Shown here piece after piece: positions 1-12,354 of a DNA stretch of 64,000 bases. The DNA lies in contig CP126202.1 of assembly GCA_030272155.1 (NCBI GenBank), forward strand, positions 4,981,501 to 5,045,500. Reading direction: 5' to 3'. The DNA is from Tetradesmus obliquus. Lineage: Eukaryota > Chlorophyta > Chlorophyceae > Sphaeropleales > Scenedesmaceae. The notes under the pieces are model-generated. The model saw only the letters and a program-made list of their open reading frames with translations, was not told the DNA's origin and ran no database searches. A program made the position numbers and the translations under genes. Numbering within the stretch: the stretch's first letter is position 1; every line of letters starts with the position of its first letter.

Positions 1-1389
1 AGCATCCTGTGAGTGTTGCCTGCATGCACGCGTCGTCTCATGCCATCGAGTACACACTGGGTGACATGCACAAGAACAAGCATACACTCTGGCTGCAAAG
101 CCTCGATGATTGTTAAGACCAGGCTTGACATTCGTGGTGTGATATGCAAGTTTAATCTGCTGCCGCAAGCTCTGATAACAACGATAACAACACTGAGGAT
201 GACATGACAGCCTGCCCGGTGCTGAGCAGTTACAATGCGTCAGCGACACATTCACAGCCACAGCAACAAGCTTCACAGGCAACTGCGGAGCCGCAGATAT
301 GCAGGCAGCTCTTATGCTTGCTGAGTTAATATGTTTGAGCGGCTCTTCAGCAACCGAGTTAGGCATGTCAGCCAGCCGCTGGCAGAGTCTTGGCCATAGA
401 TTGATGTCGAGCCGCTGGCAGCCAGCCGCTGGAAAACCGTTGGCTTGATGTGCGTTTTGATGTCCAGGGTGAAGATAGACTGCTATGACCACATGCTGCT
501 ACAGACCGCACATGCTAAAACATGATTCCCCTGTGCCAAAAAACCAAGCAGCAACTGAAAAAGCAAAAGGCTCGCAATCTCGTGCATGCGTGCAAAGCTA
601 CATGCCTGGCCGACATGTGCATCTGACGCCCCCACTGCACTGCTTCAAAAGCATGCGGCTAAACAGCGAGTGCGGTGCAGTGCACGTGTGTACGTGCTGC
701 AGCATGAACACAGCCAGTGGCAGGATGTGAAGGACCACAGTACACAACTCTGTCAAATGGTGTGGCATATTTGTGATGGTCCGACTCGGTCAGGAGGCTC
801 CTGTTGAACGTTGCGGCATTGTCTGCTGCCAACAGTGCCTGGCAGCTATTCCCCTAGCTGCCACCAATACCATCCAGCATGATGCAGCATGATGCAGCAG
901 ACTCACAGCCTGGGCCTATGCACTGCATTAAACTTTGCATCATGCTTGAGCAAGGAACCCTGCTCAGAGAACCCAAACATCTTGAATGGAAGGCTGCACT
1001 CGGCTCAACATCCACAGTCTAAAACCGCTGCACGGGAGCCCTGGGCTGCATTCCCTGCACAGCAACCCGGGGCTGCAACTGTGCCAGGAGCTGGCTGGTG
1101 CTAGGCGGTGCTTCGGCTCTGCCTCCTGCTGCTGCTGCTCCTGGACGCATGCCTCCTAGGTCCAACATTCGCTGCGCCTGCACACCACAGGGCACCGCGT
1201 ACACCGCGCGCACGACAGATGCACAGATAGAGATCAGAAACAGAGGCGGAACGGAACAGCAAGCACGATGCTGGAACAAATCTGCACTCACGTATTGTCT
1301 CTGCACGGCTGCGATGGTGGCAACGGCACTGACAGTACTGGTAAGCGCTTCTGAAATCCATTTGTCAACGCCCCCCTCCCTTCTGCACC

Positions 1390-3911
1390 GTGCAGTGCTG
1401 CAGCACCTGCAGGCTGCCCCAGTCCAGGTTGGCATTCCAGCCCAGCCACAGCTCACGCAGGTTGCGGCAGCCAGCCAGCTCCTGCGGCAGCGTGAGGCTG
1501 CTGTTCTTGTGGTTGTCATAGCCCGAGGTGTTTCTTAAATCCAGTGTTTGCAGGCAGGGCCGGGCAGCCACCAGGCTGGCCAGGCTGGGGACTGTCGGCG
1601 CCCTCAGGCCCGACAGCGGGTTGTGACTGCAGGTGTACACACAGACATGTGGCCAGCAGCCGCGCAATGTTGCGCACTAATGCGGCGAACAGCTAGGGGA
1701 CTGCTGGCGCCCTCAGGCTCGACAGCGTGGTTGCAAATTCTGTCTGGATGAGCATGCTGTACACAAACATGCCAGATGCCCTCGTGAATGCAAGCAAGTT
1801 CAAACACGCAATTGCGGGTACTACTAGTATCAGTAGCCTTGTATGCTTGGAGCATCTGGTTTTGCTGCTGCTGGCGCCCCCATTGCACCCTACCTTGCGT
1901 CAAACAGCGCCATGTTGCTCAGCGCAGTGAGCTCCTGGGGCAGGCTCCTGAGCCAGCAGCGGGTGAGCCGCAGCGCAGTCAGAGCAGACAGGCTGCTGAT
2001 GCAGCCAGGCAGCACTGCTGCCTGAGGTGGCCCCTCCAGGACGTTGTAGGACACGTCCAGCTCCTGCGGCAGCAGCCGCGCCGGCAAGAGCAAGCAGAGC
2101 ACAGCACATTGATGTTTCGTGTGCACACGCAAGGCATGCGAGCGCACATACATCGTCCATGGACTGGCCAGTCGAGCACAGGCAACGCCTGACAGATAGC
2201 ATTGCCACAAACATGGACGACGGCAGAGCAAGAACAGCACAGCATAGTGACGATGTGTATGCACAAGCAAAGAACGCAAGTTGTGTCAGCGACAAAAGGC
2301 GCAATCGTTTAGTTCGACAAAACGGATGACCGGGAGGCACCTCCTGCACACCTTCAGTCCTGACAGCCCCTCCCAGCCCTCAGTAGGCAGCTCCTGCAGC
2401 GTTTTGCGGGACAGTTCCAGAATCTGTAGCGCCTTGCAGCTCAAACCAGCCTGCCTTATGAGAGCAGCAACAGCACCGTCATACATGCGGCAGCTGCGCA
2501 GCCGCAAGCATTGCAGGCGCGTAAGCTGAGGGATGCATGGCGGCAGCCAGCCCAGTGTCATGCCCTCTATGCTCAGAGACTGAAGCTTGCTGGACCATAC
2601 TGTTGCATTTATCATGAGGCACGCGGGGCATGCGGTTCCTGTCCACTTCTTTGCTGTCTATGCTGCCACTGCCTGTGTTGCGGCTGCTGCCACTGTGCTT
2701 GGATGGCTTGATAGACACGGAAGTCAGGCCTGTAACCGTCGTGGCAAAGCAGGCAAGTTGTATTAGTATCAGCAACAAAATATGGTTGTTCGCTGGCTTC
2801 AAGGTGTTTGTAGCTTGTGCAGGGGCTGGATGTGAACCCAAGACTCAAATATTGTCTCTGAGGAAAGCATAGCGCAACAATTACGCCATGAACAGTGTGT
2901 GGTTGCTGCAGAGCCCTGGCTGCCTGCAAGCCGTGCTACTAGCTAACCTCCTGCAGTGGCAGCCATGGTCACGCGCAGCGTGCTCACCCGGTGCTGCTGC
3001 CAGCCAGTCAAGCAGCCAGTACACCCAAAGGCGTTCGTTGGAAGCCAGCTCTGCATACTCCCTGTCAGTTTTTTGGTGCTCTGAGGTGCTGCTGCTGCTG
3101 CTGCTGCTGTTGTGTGAGGTGTCAGGGGCTTCGTCCATCACCCCATGAGCCCTCCTCAGATGCCCCACGTGCTGCAGATCCCCACTGCTCAGAGACAGGC
3201 TAGTCAACCTTGGTGAGCAGTTGCAGTAAATCAGGGCAGTGCAAGCTTGTCAGAACAACATCGGGTACACATGTGTACAGGGAATGACAATATTGTCATA
3301 TTGGTGCATTAATGCACCTGCACCTGCACACGTCTGGTGTGATCCTTGATTGACAGCTGCCTGAGCCCCTGACACAGCCATGGTGTGACGAATATACAGA
3401 AAATAGGCAGGCTGTCCTTGCTCGGACCATGCCTTGCCCGTCACATGGGGAGAGCTGCACCTTGTGAGTGAGGCCAGCTGCTGTTCCCAAGGGCCCGCGA
3501 GCTGCTGCACCTCCGTGTAGCTTCGTAGCTGCTTGAACAAGCTGCAATGCAGTTGATCCAGCGGAATTTCAGCAGCAGGTGTAAGCTGATCGGCGTCTGA
3601 CGTCTACGCATTGAACACAGCCCTTGCTATAGCTTAGCGGCATACCTGTCTGTGTGAAGCTGCTGTAGGCTCGGCATGCGCCTCAGTAGCTTCATGGTGC
3701 TGCCCGCATCTGATGTCACATCTAATCTGTCCAGGTAGAAGTCGATTGCACTGCACAACGACCTACTGCATAAGCGGGCACTACCAAGGTCCCGCCGCTC
3801 GCTGTGTCGCACAATCAGGCTTCCGCAATCAGCTAGGCCAACAACAAACGTTAAGGAATCATCCATTGTAAGCTCTGCCAGCGCCTGTGATATGCAGGAT
3901 GGCAGCATCAT
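1390..3911 (-). CDS. Leucine-rich-repeat protein, multi-exon
   Basis: Several separate stretches on the minus strand read as LRR exons: about 3646-3911 (ends RMPSLQQLHTDR before a GTATGC donor), 3461-3541, 2988-3205, 2352-2597 (LQSLSIEGM, LTRLQCLRLRSC, ALQILELSRKTLQELP), 1894-2063 (LSALTALRLTRCWLRSLP, then LTALSNMALFDA) and about 1410-1630 (CLQTLDLRNT, CRNLRELWLGW). The LPQEL and LxxLxxLxL spacing is the plant-type LRR consensus. Exons end at GTGAG, GTGCA or GTAGG donors and follow CAG acceptors, so the breaks between them look like introns rather than decay. No signal peptide, kinase or nucleotide-binding domain is visible. The start at 3911 and the 3' end near 1390 are uncertain; further repeats may lie between 1020 and 1390. 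Role unknown: LRRs bind proteins, but no partner is indicated. The next gene to the right is also an LRR protein on the other strand. Confidence 0.6.
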
Positions 3912-5811
3912 GAGCAGCTTTCAAGTGGTCTGGCTGATTCTCTATATTTGGAGGTTCTCAAGATGGTCACCCAGGCCATGTATGCCAACGCACTATCGGA
4001 AGCTAAAAACCAGAGCTTTCAAGCCCCATGAGACTGTACATACCACTGTTAAGCGAGCCAGCAAACCCTAACACGCCAGCCTGACAGGGCATCACCTCCA
4101 AGGTTGCTGCTCAGTCAACAGCTCACGGGCAGTTCTGCATATAGCTGAGTTCTTTGGAGTCCAAAGTCGTATGGTTTCATCTCTAACCAAGACGAAAACA
4201 CACAGATACATGCATAGATTACATCGGGCGTAACAACGCTTATCTGTCAGCCGTGGTTGGTTTGATTCCCAATGAAAAATCCGCCTCTGGACAGTCAACA
4301 GAACAGCTTGATCAACACAGGTGTCATCATGGAAGAACAAACCACAGTAAAAAAAACACCAAGGACACAGATCTGTGCAGCATGGCAGCAGTGCGCAAAC
4401 CAACCATGCCACCACCACCTGGCGGCGGTTTTTTTGGTTGCAGCTGGCAGGTGCTGCAGGGCTGCATGCAAAACCAAGTGGGCTGCCAGCTGCACAGCAT
4501 GGGCATGCCCATGCCACTGTCTTACTCCCATCCTGCGCCTGCTGTGGATGCGCAGCCTTGTGCTGCACAGCAGCTGTGCAGCAGCAGCACTGCATTGGAT
4601 TGGGACTACGGCAGCAACAGCAGTGGCTACAAAAAAATAGCAGTGGCTACACCGGGCGGCCCGACATCGCAGTCAACATTCTGTGTGAACAACAACTTAC
4701 TTTGCAACCACGAATGCTGCCAACCTGGGTGTTCAACACCACAAGCCAATTTTTTGCAGCCACAGTAACTCCAGGAACCCTGCGCCCCAGGAGTTTGAGA
4801 CCCAATGCCATGCCCTGCCAGGGACCAACAGCTCGCACGCAAACCTTTTAATGCAGCCGACCAGCTGTAGGCGGCGACCAGTTGTGCCAGGTGTGCACTG
4901 CCTGCTCTTGGAGTCAGCTGGTGCCAGCAGCTGCAGCCGCTACAACAGCGGCGCTTCCACTGGACAAGATGCCAGGACCGTGCTGGCGCTGAGCGCCAGC
5001 TGGCTGCAGCCTGGCATGATCCGCACTCTCAAATGGGGTGTCGTGCAGCAGCACTGACCTGGCGCTGGCTCAAATATTGCACGTCAATTCACCCAACAGT
5101 CTGAGCTGTCCCCTTGCCTGGCATGACAATTTGTGGGGGTTAAACTTGCAGCGCGTGCTGCCTCAGCACAACATGTTGTGTACACGAGGTGTGACACGAT
5201 CCGTAGGCCTTTGTTACCGGATCTGACAAACCCAAAGCTTTCAGTTAATATTGATGAACAAACGATAGCTGTGATCAGAGTCAGTGCACTGTGTCGTGCG
5301 TTGAATGCCCACGTGGTCAAGCATGTCAGTACCAGTGGTGAATAACAGATGCATTGACGCAGCGAACGACCTAAACTGACTATATGTTTGTTTCATAGCG
5401 TACCTGTTTTTTGTGCGTTTGAGTTGATCAAATCGCTGTCAAGCGAGTTTCCCTCCTGTCTCCTCAGCCTGGTTCGGCTCCCTGGAACGCTGCCTCTCAA
5501 GTCTTCCGCTCAAACATCGAAAAATTCAAAACTACGATTTATGGCGCTGCCTTGGAGTGCGTATGTGATCAGCCAGAAGTGAACATGATGGTGGGTCGCC
5601 TCACATTCTGTGCTGCAGGCACCAGCCACACGATATGTGCTTGCAATTATCTCTATGGCTGATCACTGTGCATGTAACACACACGCAATGTACGTGCATG
5701 CAGCAGTAGCAGCAGCAGCAACGCCTGCATCTGCATCATCATGTTCCGGCAGCAGCAGCAGCACCATACACACAACCAACACAGCATTGGTGCTGTACAC
5801 TGTGTGTCCAG
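3912..5811. other. Region without a recognised gene
   Basis: This lies between two LRR genes that point away from each other, so it should hold both promoters and probably the first exon of the F-box gene. No coding stretch of known family, RNA gene or transposon end was recognised. A CAG/CAT-rich patch near 5700-5765 directly precedes the first F-box exon. Confidence 0.4.
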
Positions 5812-7384
5812 GACTTCCGTGCCCAGTCCTGCAGACCGCTGCCCCAAGAGGTCGTGGTATGCGTGCTCAAGCACCTGGACCAGCGCACCCGGCTTCGTAC
5901 AGCTGCCCGGGTGTGCCGCGCCTGGCGAGCAGCAGCAGCAACAGCCAGCACAGATGTCGCCGCAGTGCTGCCAGCATGGGACAGCAACAACAAGAGGCAG
6001 CGCAGACTCAGCAAGTGGCTGGCAGCACACAGCAGCAGCGTTCTCCATCTGTCTAGAGAGCGGGCATACAGCAGCAGCATGGTCCTGCCCTTCACGCAGA
6101 TGGGACAGCTGCTCAGCTGCAGCTTAGTGAGTTGCAGCCTGCCAGCGCAGGTGTCAGATGGTGGCAGCAGCAGTGGCAGCAGTGGCAGTACCTTTGCTGC
6201 TCTCACCAGCCTGACAGCGCTGCGGCTGAGCAAGGTGAGCCTGCCCAGCTTTGCGGCCCTCAGCGCCCTTTGCAACCTGCAGCGCCTGCAGCACCTGCAG
6301 CTGCACGACATTACAGCAGCAGGCAGCACTAGCAGCTCGCAGGATCAGGGAGGTATTTCCCTGTGCCTGCGGCAGCTGACGCTGCTGACAAGCGTTAGCC
6401 TGCAAAGCCTAGGGATGTTCCCTACGAATGCCAGAGCAGAATTCAGCAGCTTGCAGCAGCTGCAGAGCCTGGAGGTGCTGCAGCAGCTTGGCAGCAGCGA
6501 CAGCCTGCGGCAGGATGCGCTGCTGCTTCAACTGCCGGCGTCCCTTACCAAGTTGAAGCTGGCACTAGTGGCTGACAGCACCCTCAGCAACATAGAGACA
6601 CCCTGGCTACAGGGCCTGACAGCCATGCGGCATCTGCAGCTGACAACAAAGCCTGCGGATGAACTGAATGGCATACTGCCCAGCTTCCTTGGCAGCATGC
6701 AGCAGCTGCAGGTGCTGATACTGCAAGGCATGGACGGCAGCGCCCTGCCAGCCGTGGCTGAGGCCATGCCAAGCCTCAAGGGCTTGAGGACCGTGCAGCT
6801 GCATGTTGAGTGCGAGCAGCCCTCAGAGTTTTGGCTTGGGACGCCGCTGGAATCACCGCAGCAGTACAGCGTGCTGCTGCCGCGCAGCAGGCATCTGCAG
6901 GAGCTCAGCCTCAGGCTGCCAGGCAGAGCGCTGCGCCACGGCTGCTAGCAGCACATGTTCCCAGCTACACGCAAGCTGCCAAGCCTAACACAGCTGACCA
7001 TTGACATAGCTGGCAGCCGCTGGTCTGTCGCTGGCTACCTGGGGCTCTGCTCGGGCGACATGCAGCGGCTGGCGGGCTGCTGCCCAAATCTTCAGCAGCT
7101 GTGCCTACGCGAGGGACTGCGGCACCTTGGCGCAACCTTCTGTGCGCTGCGGCTGTTGACTGGGCTGACCTCATTGACGTTGGATATTGGGCAAGAGAAG
7201 CCCACGGAAGCTGTGCCCAATTACCTGACGCAGCTCACAGGGCTGCGCCGGCTGCGTGTAGAGGGGCCCTTGCCTGATGCCGCCCTGCAGCAGCTGACAG
7301 CGCTGTCACGCTTGACAGATCTGGACGTAGCAGCAGGCCGCCCTGGCGCTGCAGCTGGGCTGAGCCTGTGGTTTGAGTGCGAAG
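5812..7384 (+). CDS. F-box/LRR protein, with an in-frame stop
   Basis: After the acceptor ending at 5811 the frame opens as an F-box: LPQEVVVCVLKHLDQ followed by RLRTAARVCRAWRAAA. It continues into leucine-rich repeats (LTSLTALRLSKVSLPSF, LQRLQHLQLHDI, LTSVSLQSLG, MQQLQVLILQGMD). F-box proteins are substrate receptors of SCF ubiquitin ligases, with the LRRs choosing the target; that role is inferred from family knowledge. The frame meets TAG at 6946-6948, yet the same frame resumes at once with LRRs (LPSLTQLTIDIAG, LLTGLTSLTLDIG, LTGLRRLRVEG) until a likely GTGAGC donor at 7385. No convincing intron removes the TAG without also removing a good LRR, so the gene may be damaged or end early. The first exon was not found, and the exon after 7384 is unknown. 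Confidence 0.65.
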
Positions 7385-7866
7385 TGAGCTGAGCTGCTCT
7401 CAGGCTGCCAATGGCAAGTGCAGCATGGTGCAGCCGGCACTGCGTGCTAGGAGCAGCTTGCAGCTGGCATGCGTGTGTGCAAGCTGTGCAGCACCAACAT
7501 ATTGCATGCGTCCAGTGAGCTTGAGCAAGACTGAGTGTGCTGTGCCTTGTGTGTAACGGCTGTAGGAGTCACCTCCTACAGTGTGGCTGCAGCTGGTGGG
7601 TCACTTCTGCCTTCGCAAGACGAATCGCGCATCAGCAGTATGGCACAGACTGCAACGCCACATCCAAGGTGAGTGGCTGGTGCATGCGGCTGGCTGGTGC
7701 AGCCTGGTGCTGTTGCTGCTTTATGGCGCCTGCAAGGTGCACAGCCTGCATTCAAGTTGATATGCTTTGCCATAGGCACTAAGCCCCGGACACGCATCCT
7801 TCTGTTGAACTCGTAAGTGCTGCTTTCAACATTGATGTGCACTGTGCGCATGTTTGTGCAGATACG

Positions 7867-9318
7867 ATGCGGAGTCAACAGCAGCTGACTGGGCAGCTGG
7901 CAGCAGCACAACAGCAGGTGGCAGCTGCAGAGACGGCAAAATCTTCTTTACAGCAGCAGCTTGCAGCAGCTAAACAGCGGCTAGCTGCTGCTGGGGCAAA
8001 GGCTGCTTCCCTGCATGCAGCCGCAGCGCATGCAGAGGCCTCCGCTGCCGATATGCAGCAGCGCCTGGCAGCAGCGGAAGCTCAGGCTGCTGCTGCCCAG
8101 GAGCACGCAGCACGGCTGCAGGAGCAGCAGCAGTCAGCAACAGCACGCATCAAGGCAGCAGAGGCCGCTGTTGCTGACCAGCAGCAGCAGCAGCAGCTGG
8201 GCTCAGGAGCTTGTCAGTCAGCTGCTGCTCAGGCCCAGGCCAGCCAGCTGGAACAAGCAGAGGCACGAGCAGCGGCTGCAGAGGCAGCCACAAGCGCTTT
8301 GCAGCACAAGCTGGCAGCTGCAGAGGGCAGGCTTGCTGCAGCAGAGGAGCATGCTGCTGCTGCACAGCAGCACACCGGCGTGCCTTGGCCGCAGCCAGCA
8401 GCACCCACTCGCGCATGTCGTCCAACAGAAGCAGCGATTGATGACCAGGTGCAGCAGTTTATTGCTGCAGAGCACAGTGCAGCAGTGGCACTGCTGTAAC
8501 CCTTACAGGAGGAGGCAGCAGCGGCAGCAGGAGCAGCAGCAGCGGGGGCAGCAACAGCCCTGCAGGCCCAGCCAGCACCTCCCAGCAGCAATTTGTCAAC
8601 AGCAGAAGAGACGCCTTCACCATGCTTACAGCAGCAGCAGCAGCAATGCAGCACAGCAGCTGCAGCACAGCCAGCCACAAGAGCCTTGGAGCAGAGGCTG
8701 GAAGCTGCTGAGGGCAGGCTGGCTGCAGCAGAGGAGCAGGTTGCTCCTGTGGGGCAGTACACAGGTAGGCATGGGCGGCAGCAAGCAGCAGCAAAGCAAG
8801 CATGTGGTGCAACAGAAGCAGCGATTGATGACCAGGTGCAGCGGCTTATTGCTGCAGAGCACAACGCAGCAGCGGCGCTGCCACAACTCTCACAGGTGGA
8901 GGCAGCGGCAGCGGCAGCAACAGCAGCAGCAGCAGCAGAGGCAGCAGTGTTGCAGGTGCGGCCAGCATCTGCCAGCAGCGAACTGGCTACACCTGAACAG
9001 ACGCGCCCACCACGCTTGCAGCAGCAGCAGCAGCAGCAGCAGCAGTGCGGCATAGATGCAGCAGAGGCAGCCACAAGAGCCTTGGAGCTGAGGCTGGCAG
9101 CAGCTGAAGGGAGGCTGGCTGCAGCAGAGGTACAGGCTGCTGCTGCACAGCAGCAGAAAGCACGGCTGCAGGTGCAGCAGCAGGCTGATACTGCCTACCT
9201 GCAGCAGCATATTGACGCAAGCAACAGCAGGATGGCTGCGGCAGAGATGCGTGCTGTCAGGTTGGAGCAGCAACTGCAGCGCATGCAGCAGCAACTGGCA
9301 GCAGCTGAGGTGCCATGA
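7867..9318 (+). CDS. Ala/Gln-rich coiled-coil protein
   Basis: An acceptor ending at 7860 leads into a frame of heptad-like repeats rich in Ala, Gln, Glu and Leu (LAAAEGRLAAAEEHAAAAQQ). This suggests a long coiled coil. The block ending TEAAIDDQVQ occurs twice, about 400 bp apart, so the gene contains an internal tandem duplication. In the first copy TAA at 8497-8499 interrupts the frame where the second copy has CAA. A 60-nt stretch 8449-8508 has GT...AG ends and a branch-like CTGTAAC, so the stop may be spliced out without shifting the frame. It may instead be the 3' part of the F-box gene upstream, but the splice phase does not fit simply. The stop is TGA at 9316. Function unknown. Confidence 0.45.
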
Positions 9319-10287
9319 GTTGCAGCAGCAGGAGCAGCATGCCGGCATCAGGCCTGCTGAGCGGCAGCTTGTGCAGAAGCAGCACAAGCTTCAACCATAC
9401 ACGCGCTATAGAATAAGAGACATGCGTTAGTGATATAGCACAGGCCAGGGGCGTCACTGACATCCCTTTGTAACCTGCACTGTGACACTCCCGCCCTTTG
9501 TCTACTTGCGCAGCAGGTTAGCTGAATCTGCCGCATCCACCACAACAACGGAAGGCAATAGATGCGGCTTACGGCTAGAGTGGCTGGCGATGATCAGCAG
9601 TAGCCACTGCAGTCATTGTAGCAGCAATCCTGTGAGTTCAAGGCCCATGAGCCATGTAGTGATGTACAGCCTGCAAACCAGGATTCCGGTCCCCGAGCCG
9701 CAGCTGAAACCGCAAGTGCAGTTTCAATGTAGTGTAGTTTCCAGTGGAAACAGAATTGCCCTCTTACTGCTCCTTCAGCGTATGTATGTGTCGCAGTGTC
9801 TGGTGCCACTTGGTGACATGCAGTGTCTCATTGAACGCCGAAGGACTCTGCAGTGAGCGCAGCAGCTGCAATCGGTGATCTTCCATACATGAAACCACAG
9901 AAAGTTCACGAGACGTTGAGGTTGGCATACTTGTCACCTGCTGGTTTAAATCGCACTTTCCCTCCAAGCCAATCTACTGCTATTCGGATCTCGACGAATG
10001 CACGGTGTCTGACCCTGGCTTGAGCTGAAGCTCGTACATTTACAATATGAAACCCATCACGGAACGCAGCGACTACACACTCGGTTGATCGAGGGTGAGG
10101 TGTGCTTCCTGCTGCTGTGCTCTGCCAGCTTTGCAGTGATCTGCCAGATCAGCATTGCAAGCTACTTTAAGCGTGACAATTGAACGGATGTTGTGCAGGG
10201 AGCACGCTGCCAGCAGCAGGAGTAACAGCAGCAGCAGAAGTGCATGTTGCTGGTCAGTGCATGTCGGGGTGGTCACCAGGTTGATCT
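9319..10287. other. Region without a recognised gene
   Basis: Nothing with family similarity was seen on either strand. The stretch probably holds the 3' end of the coiled-coil gene and the promoter and 5' leader of the polyglutamine gene. A short CAG-rich patch lies near 10205-10235. Confidence 0.4.
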
Positions 10288-11124
10288 ATGGGGCAATCAT
10301 CACTTCCTCAAAGTACTGCCCTTGCTAGAAGCTTCAACTTGTTGTTGCTATACACCTGCAGGCTGGTGATGCATGTGACAAACACTATCCGAACAAAAAT
10401 GTACAGCCAAGAAGTCGCCAGCATGCTGTCACTTGCCAGAGTGGCAGCAACAAGCAACCAGCCAGCATCCGCAGCACCAGAGGCTCAAGCAGATGCAGTA
10501 GCAGAGGCAGCAGCACATGCACCTGAGGTGGCAGGTGATCAAGCAGCAGTGCAGCCAGCAGCTGCAGCAACAGCAGCTGGGAAAAGTGACACAGCAGCAG
10601 CAGCAGGCAAGACGCCACCCTTTGAGGCCGATGTGCGCGCACCGCCGCCCCCCAAGCGCCCGTATTTGCAGCAGCTGGAGCAGCAGGAATGCAAGCGGCC
10701 GCGCAGGGCACAGCAGCAGCAGCAGCAGCAGCAGCAGCGTGGCGGGCAGCAGCCAGGCAGGCAGCTGCAGCGCAAGCGCACCCCCAGCCAAGCGGGTGCT
10801 GCAGCTACTGCTGCTGCCGGCGCAGCAGGTGGCGCTACGCGTGTGCGTGTGCGTGCGCTGTCGCAGGCAGAGCAGCAGCGGCAGAAGTTGGCGCAGCTGG
10901 CTGGGCGGATCGTGGCGAAAAAGCTGACGGCACGAGCCTTCGGCATGCAGCAAGGTGAGGGGCAGGAGTGGCAGCTGCAGCAGCTGCAGCGGCGGCAGGC
11001 TGTGCAGCGCTTCCTGCAGAGCACTACATTTTCCTGCGAAAATAGTCAAGCGCCTGTGTGGATCAGCGCATGTGCCACCAGCATTAGCAGACAGCTTACT
11101 TGCGTGCTTTTGACGTTGTTGCTG

Positions 11125-11159
<35 letters not shown>

Positions 11160-11304
11160 TGCTGTCCATCCAACAGCTGCTCCAACAACAGCTGCACATG
11201 CGACTCCTGGCGCAGGCATGCTGGCAGCAACAGAGCAGCAGATGCAGCAGGCAAACCCTGAGGAACTGCATAGGGCGCAGGCAGCCCAGCGTCAGATACA
11301 GGCG

Positions 11305-11338
<34 letters not shown>

Positions 11339-11505
11339 TGAAGGCAGACCACCAGCAGCAGCAGGTACAGGCAGACCAGCAGCAGCAGCAGCAGCAGCAG
11401 CAGGCAGACCAGCAGCAGCAGGTACAGGCAGACCAGCAGCAGCAGCAGCAGCAGCAGCAGGTACAGGCAGACCAGCTGCAGCAGCAGCAGCAGCAGCAGG
11501 CGGAC

Positions 11506-11553
<48 letters not shown>

Positions 11554-12354
11554 GCAGACCACTACCAGCAGCAGCAGCAGCAGCCGCAGCAGCTTAGCAC
11601 AGAGCGCCGGTCATCAGTAGCAGGGCCAGCCACACCTGCCCCAGCTGATGTGGCCACCGCGGCAGCTGGCACACACCCTCCTCTTGCAGACCTAGACCCT
11701 ACCAGCCTCACCATAGTGAAGCCGCAGGAGCTGGTGACCCCGCCCAGCAGCAGCACTGGCAGCCTCAGCAGCCAGCCGCAAGCGGCAGCTCCCCCAGCAG
11801 CTGCTGCTTCTGCTGCTGCTGCTGCCCTGGCCCTGGTGCAGCAGCACTTTGGGACCCCGCCCAGCGACAGCACTGTCTGCTGCAGCAGCCAGCTGCAAGT
11901 TGAAGCTCCCCCAGCTGCTGCTGCTGCTGCCCTGGGCCCTGTTGGGCTGGCCCTGGTGAAGCAGGAGCTAGGGGCGCTGCCTTGCCAGCAGGAGGTGCAG
12001 TACTGGCAGCTGTCTGGTCTGCCCTTCGATTCAGGGGACCTGCATCAGCTGGTGACAGAGTACCTGGAGCAGGGGGAACAGCTGCTGCCAGGCAGATCTA
12101 CGCGCCGCGGCACGGCCCCGGATTCTGTTGTGCAAGTGCCAGCCATTGTGCAGCAGGGGTACCCAGTGCTGCAGCCAACCCTGAGCAGCATGCTGGTTCA
12201 AGCGAAGCAGCAGCAGCACGCCGGCAGCTATCAAGAAACATCAGACGCAGTGGTGCTGCTGTTTGCGCTGCGCTGCCTGCACATGTGGCACACCATACGG
12301 AAGTGCCAGCCAGACACGCCCATGCCGATGCTGCTGCAGCGGCTGACGGGGTGA
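10288..12354 (+). CDS. Polyglutamine-rich protein of unknown function
   Basis: A long open frame codes for a low-complexity protein; a second possible start, MYSQEVASMLSL, lies at 10399. The N-terminal third is Ala-rich and holds basic, nuclear-signal-like patches (KRPRRAQ, QRKRTPSQ). A charged helix follows (EQQRQKLAQLAGRIVAKKL), then a polyGln region at about 11310-11600 built from repeats of QADQQQQ, then Ala/Pro-rich repeats (APPAAAA). The last ~120 residues are ordered (VQYWQLSGLPFDSGDLHQLV, LLFALRCLHMWHTI). The frame between about 10955 and 11172 has GTGAGG at one end and a CTG tract plus AG at the other, and reads as a polyCys run, so it is probably an intron inside the open frame. The basic patches and polyGln would suit a nuclear regulator, but no DNA-binding domain was recognised. 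Confidence 0.6.

Noticed and set aside
6946-8499. Possible alternative nuclear code with TAG/TAA read as Gln
   Set aside because: Two in-frame stops could be read as Gln, but one can lie in a 60-nt intron and the other is a single case. No conserved position in the well-recognised genes (BIO3-BIO1, RCC2-like, EEP, transporter, polymerase) needs a reassigned stop, and the polymerase frame ends at a TAG.
8015-9074. Long open frames on both strands through the CAG-rich region
   Set aside because: Trinucleotide tracts lack stops in several frames at once. Only the plus frame with heptad-like Ala/Gln/Glu/Leu composition was kept.
10429-11562. 377-codon minus-strand frame rich in Leu
   Set aside because: It is the antisense of the polyGln tracts and has no ordered segment.
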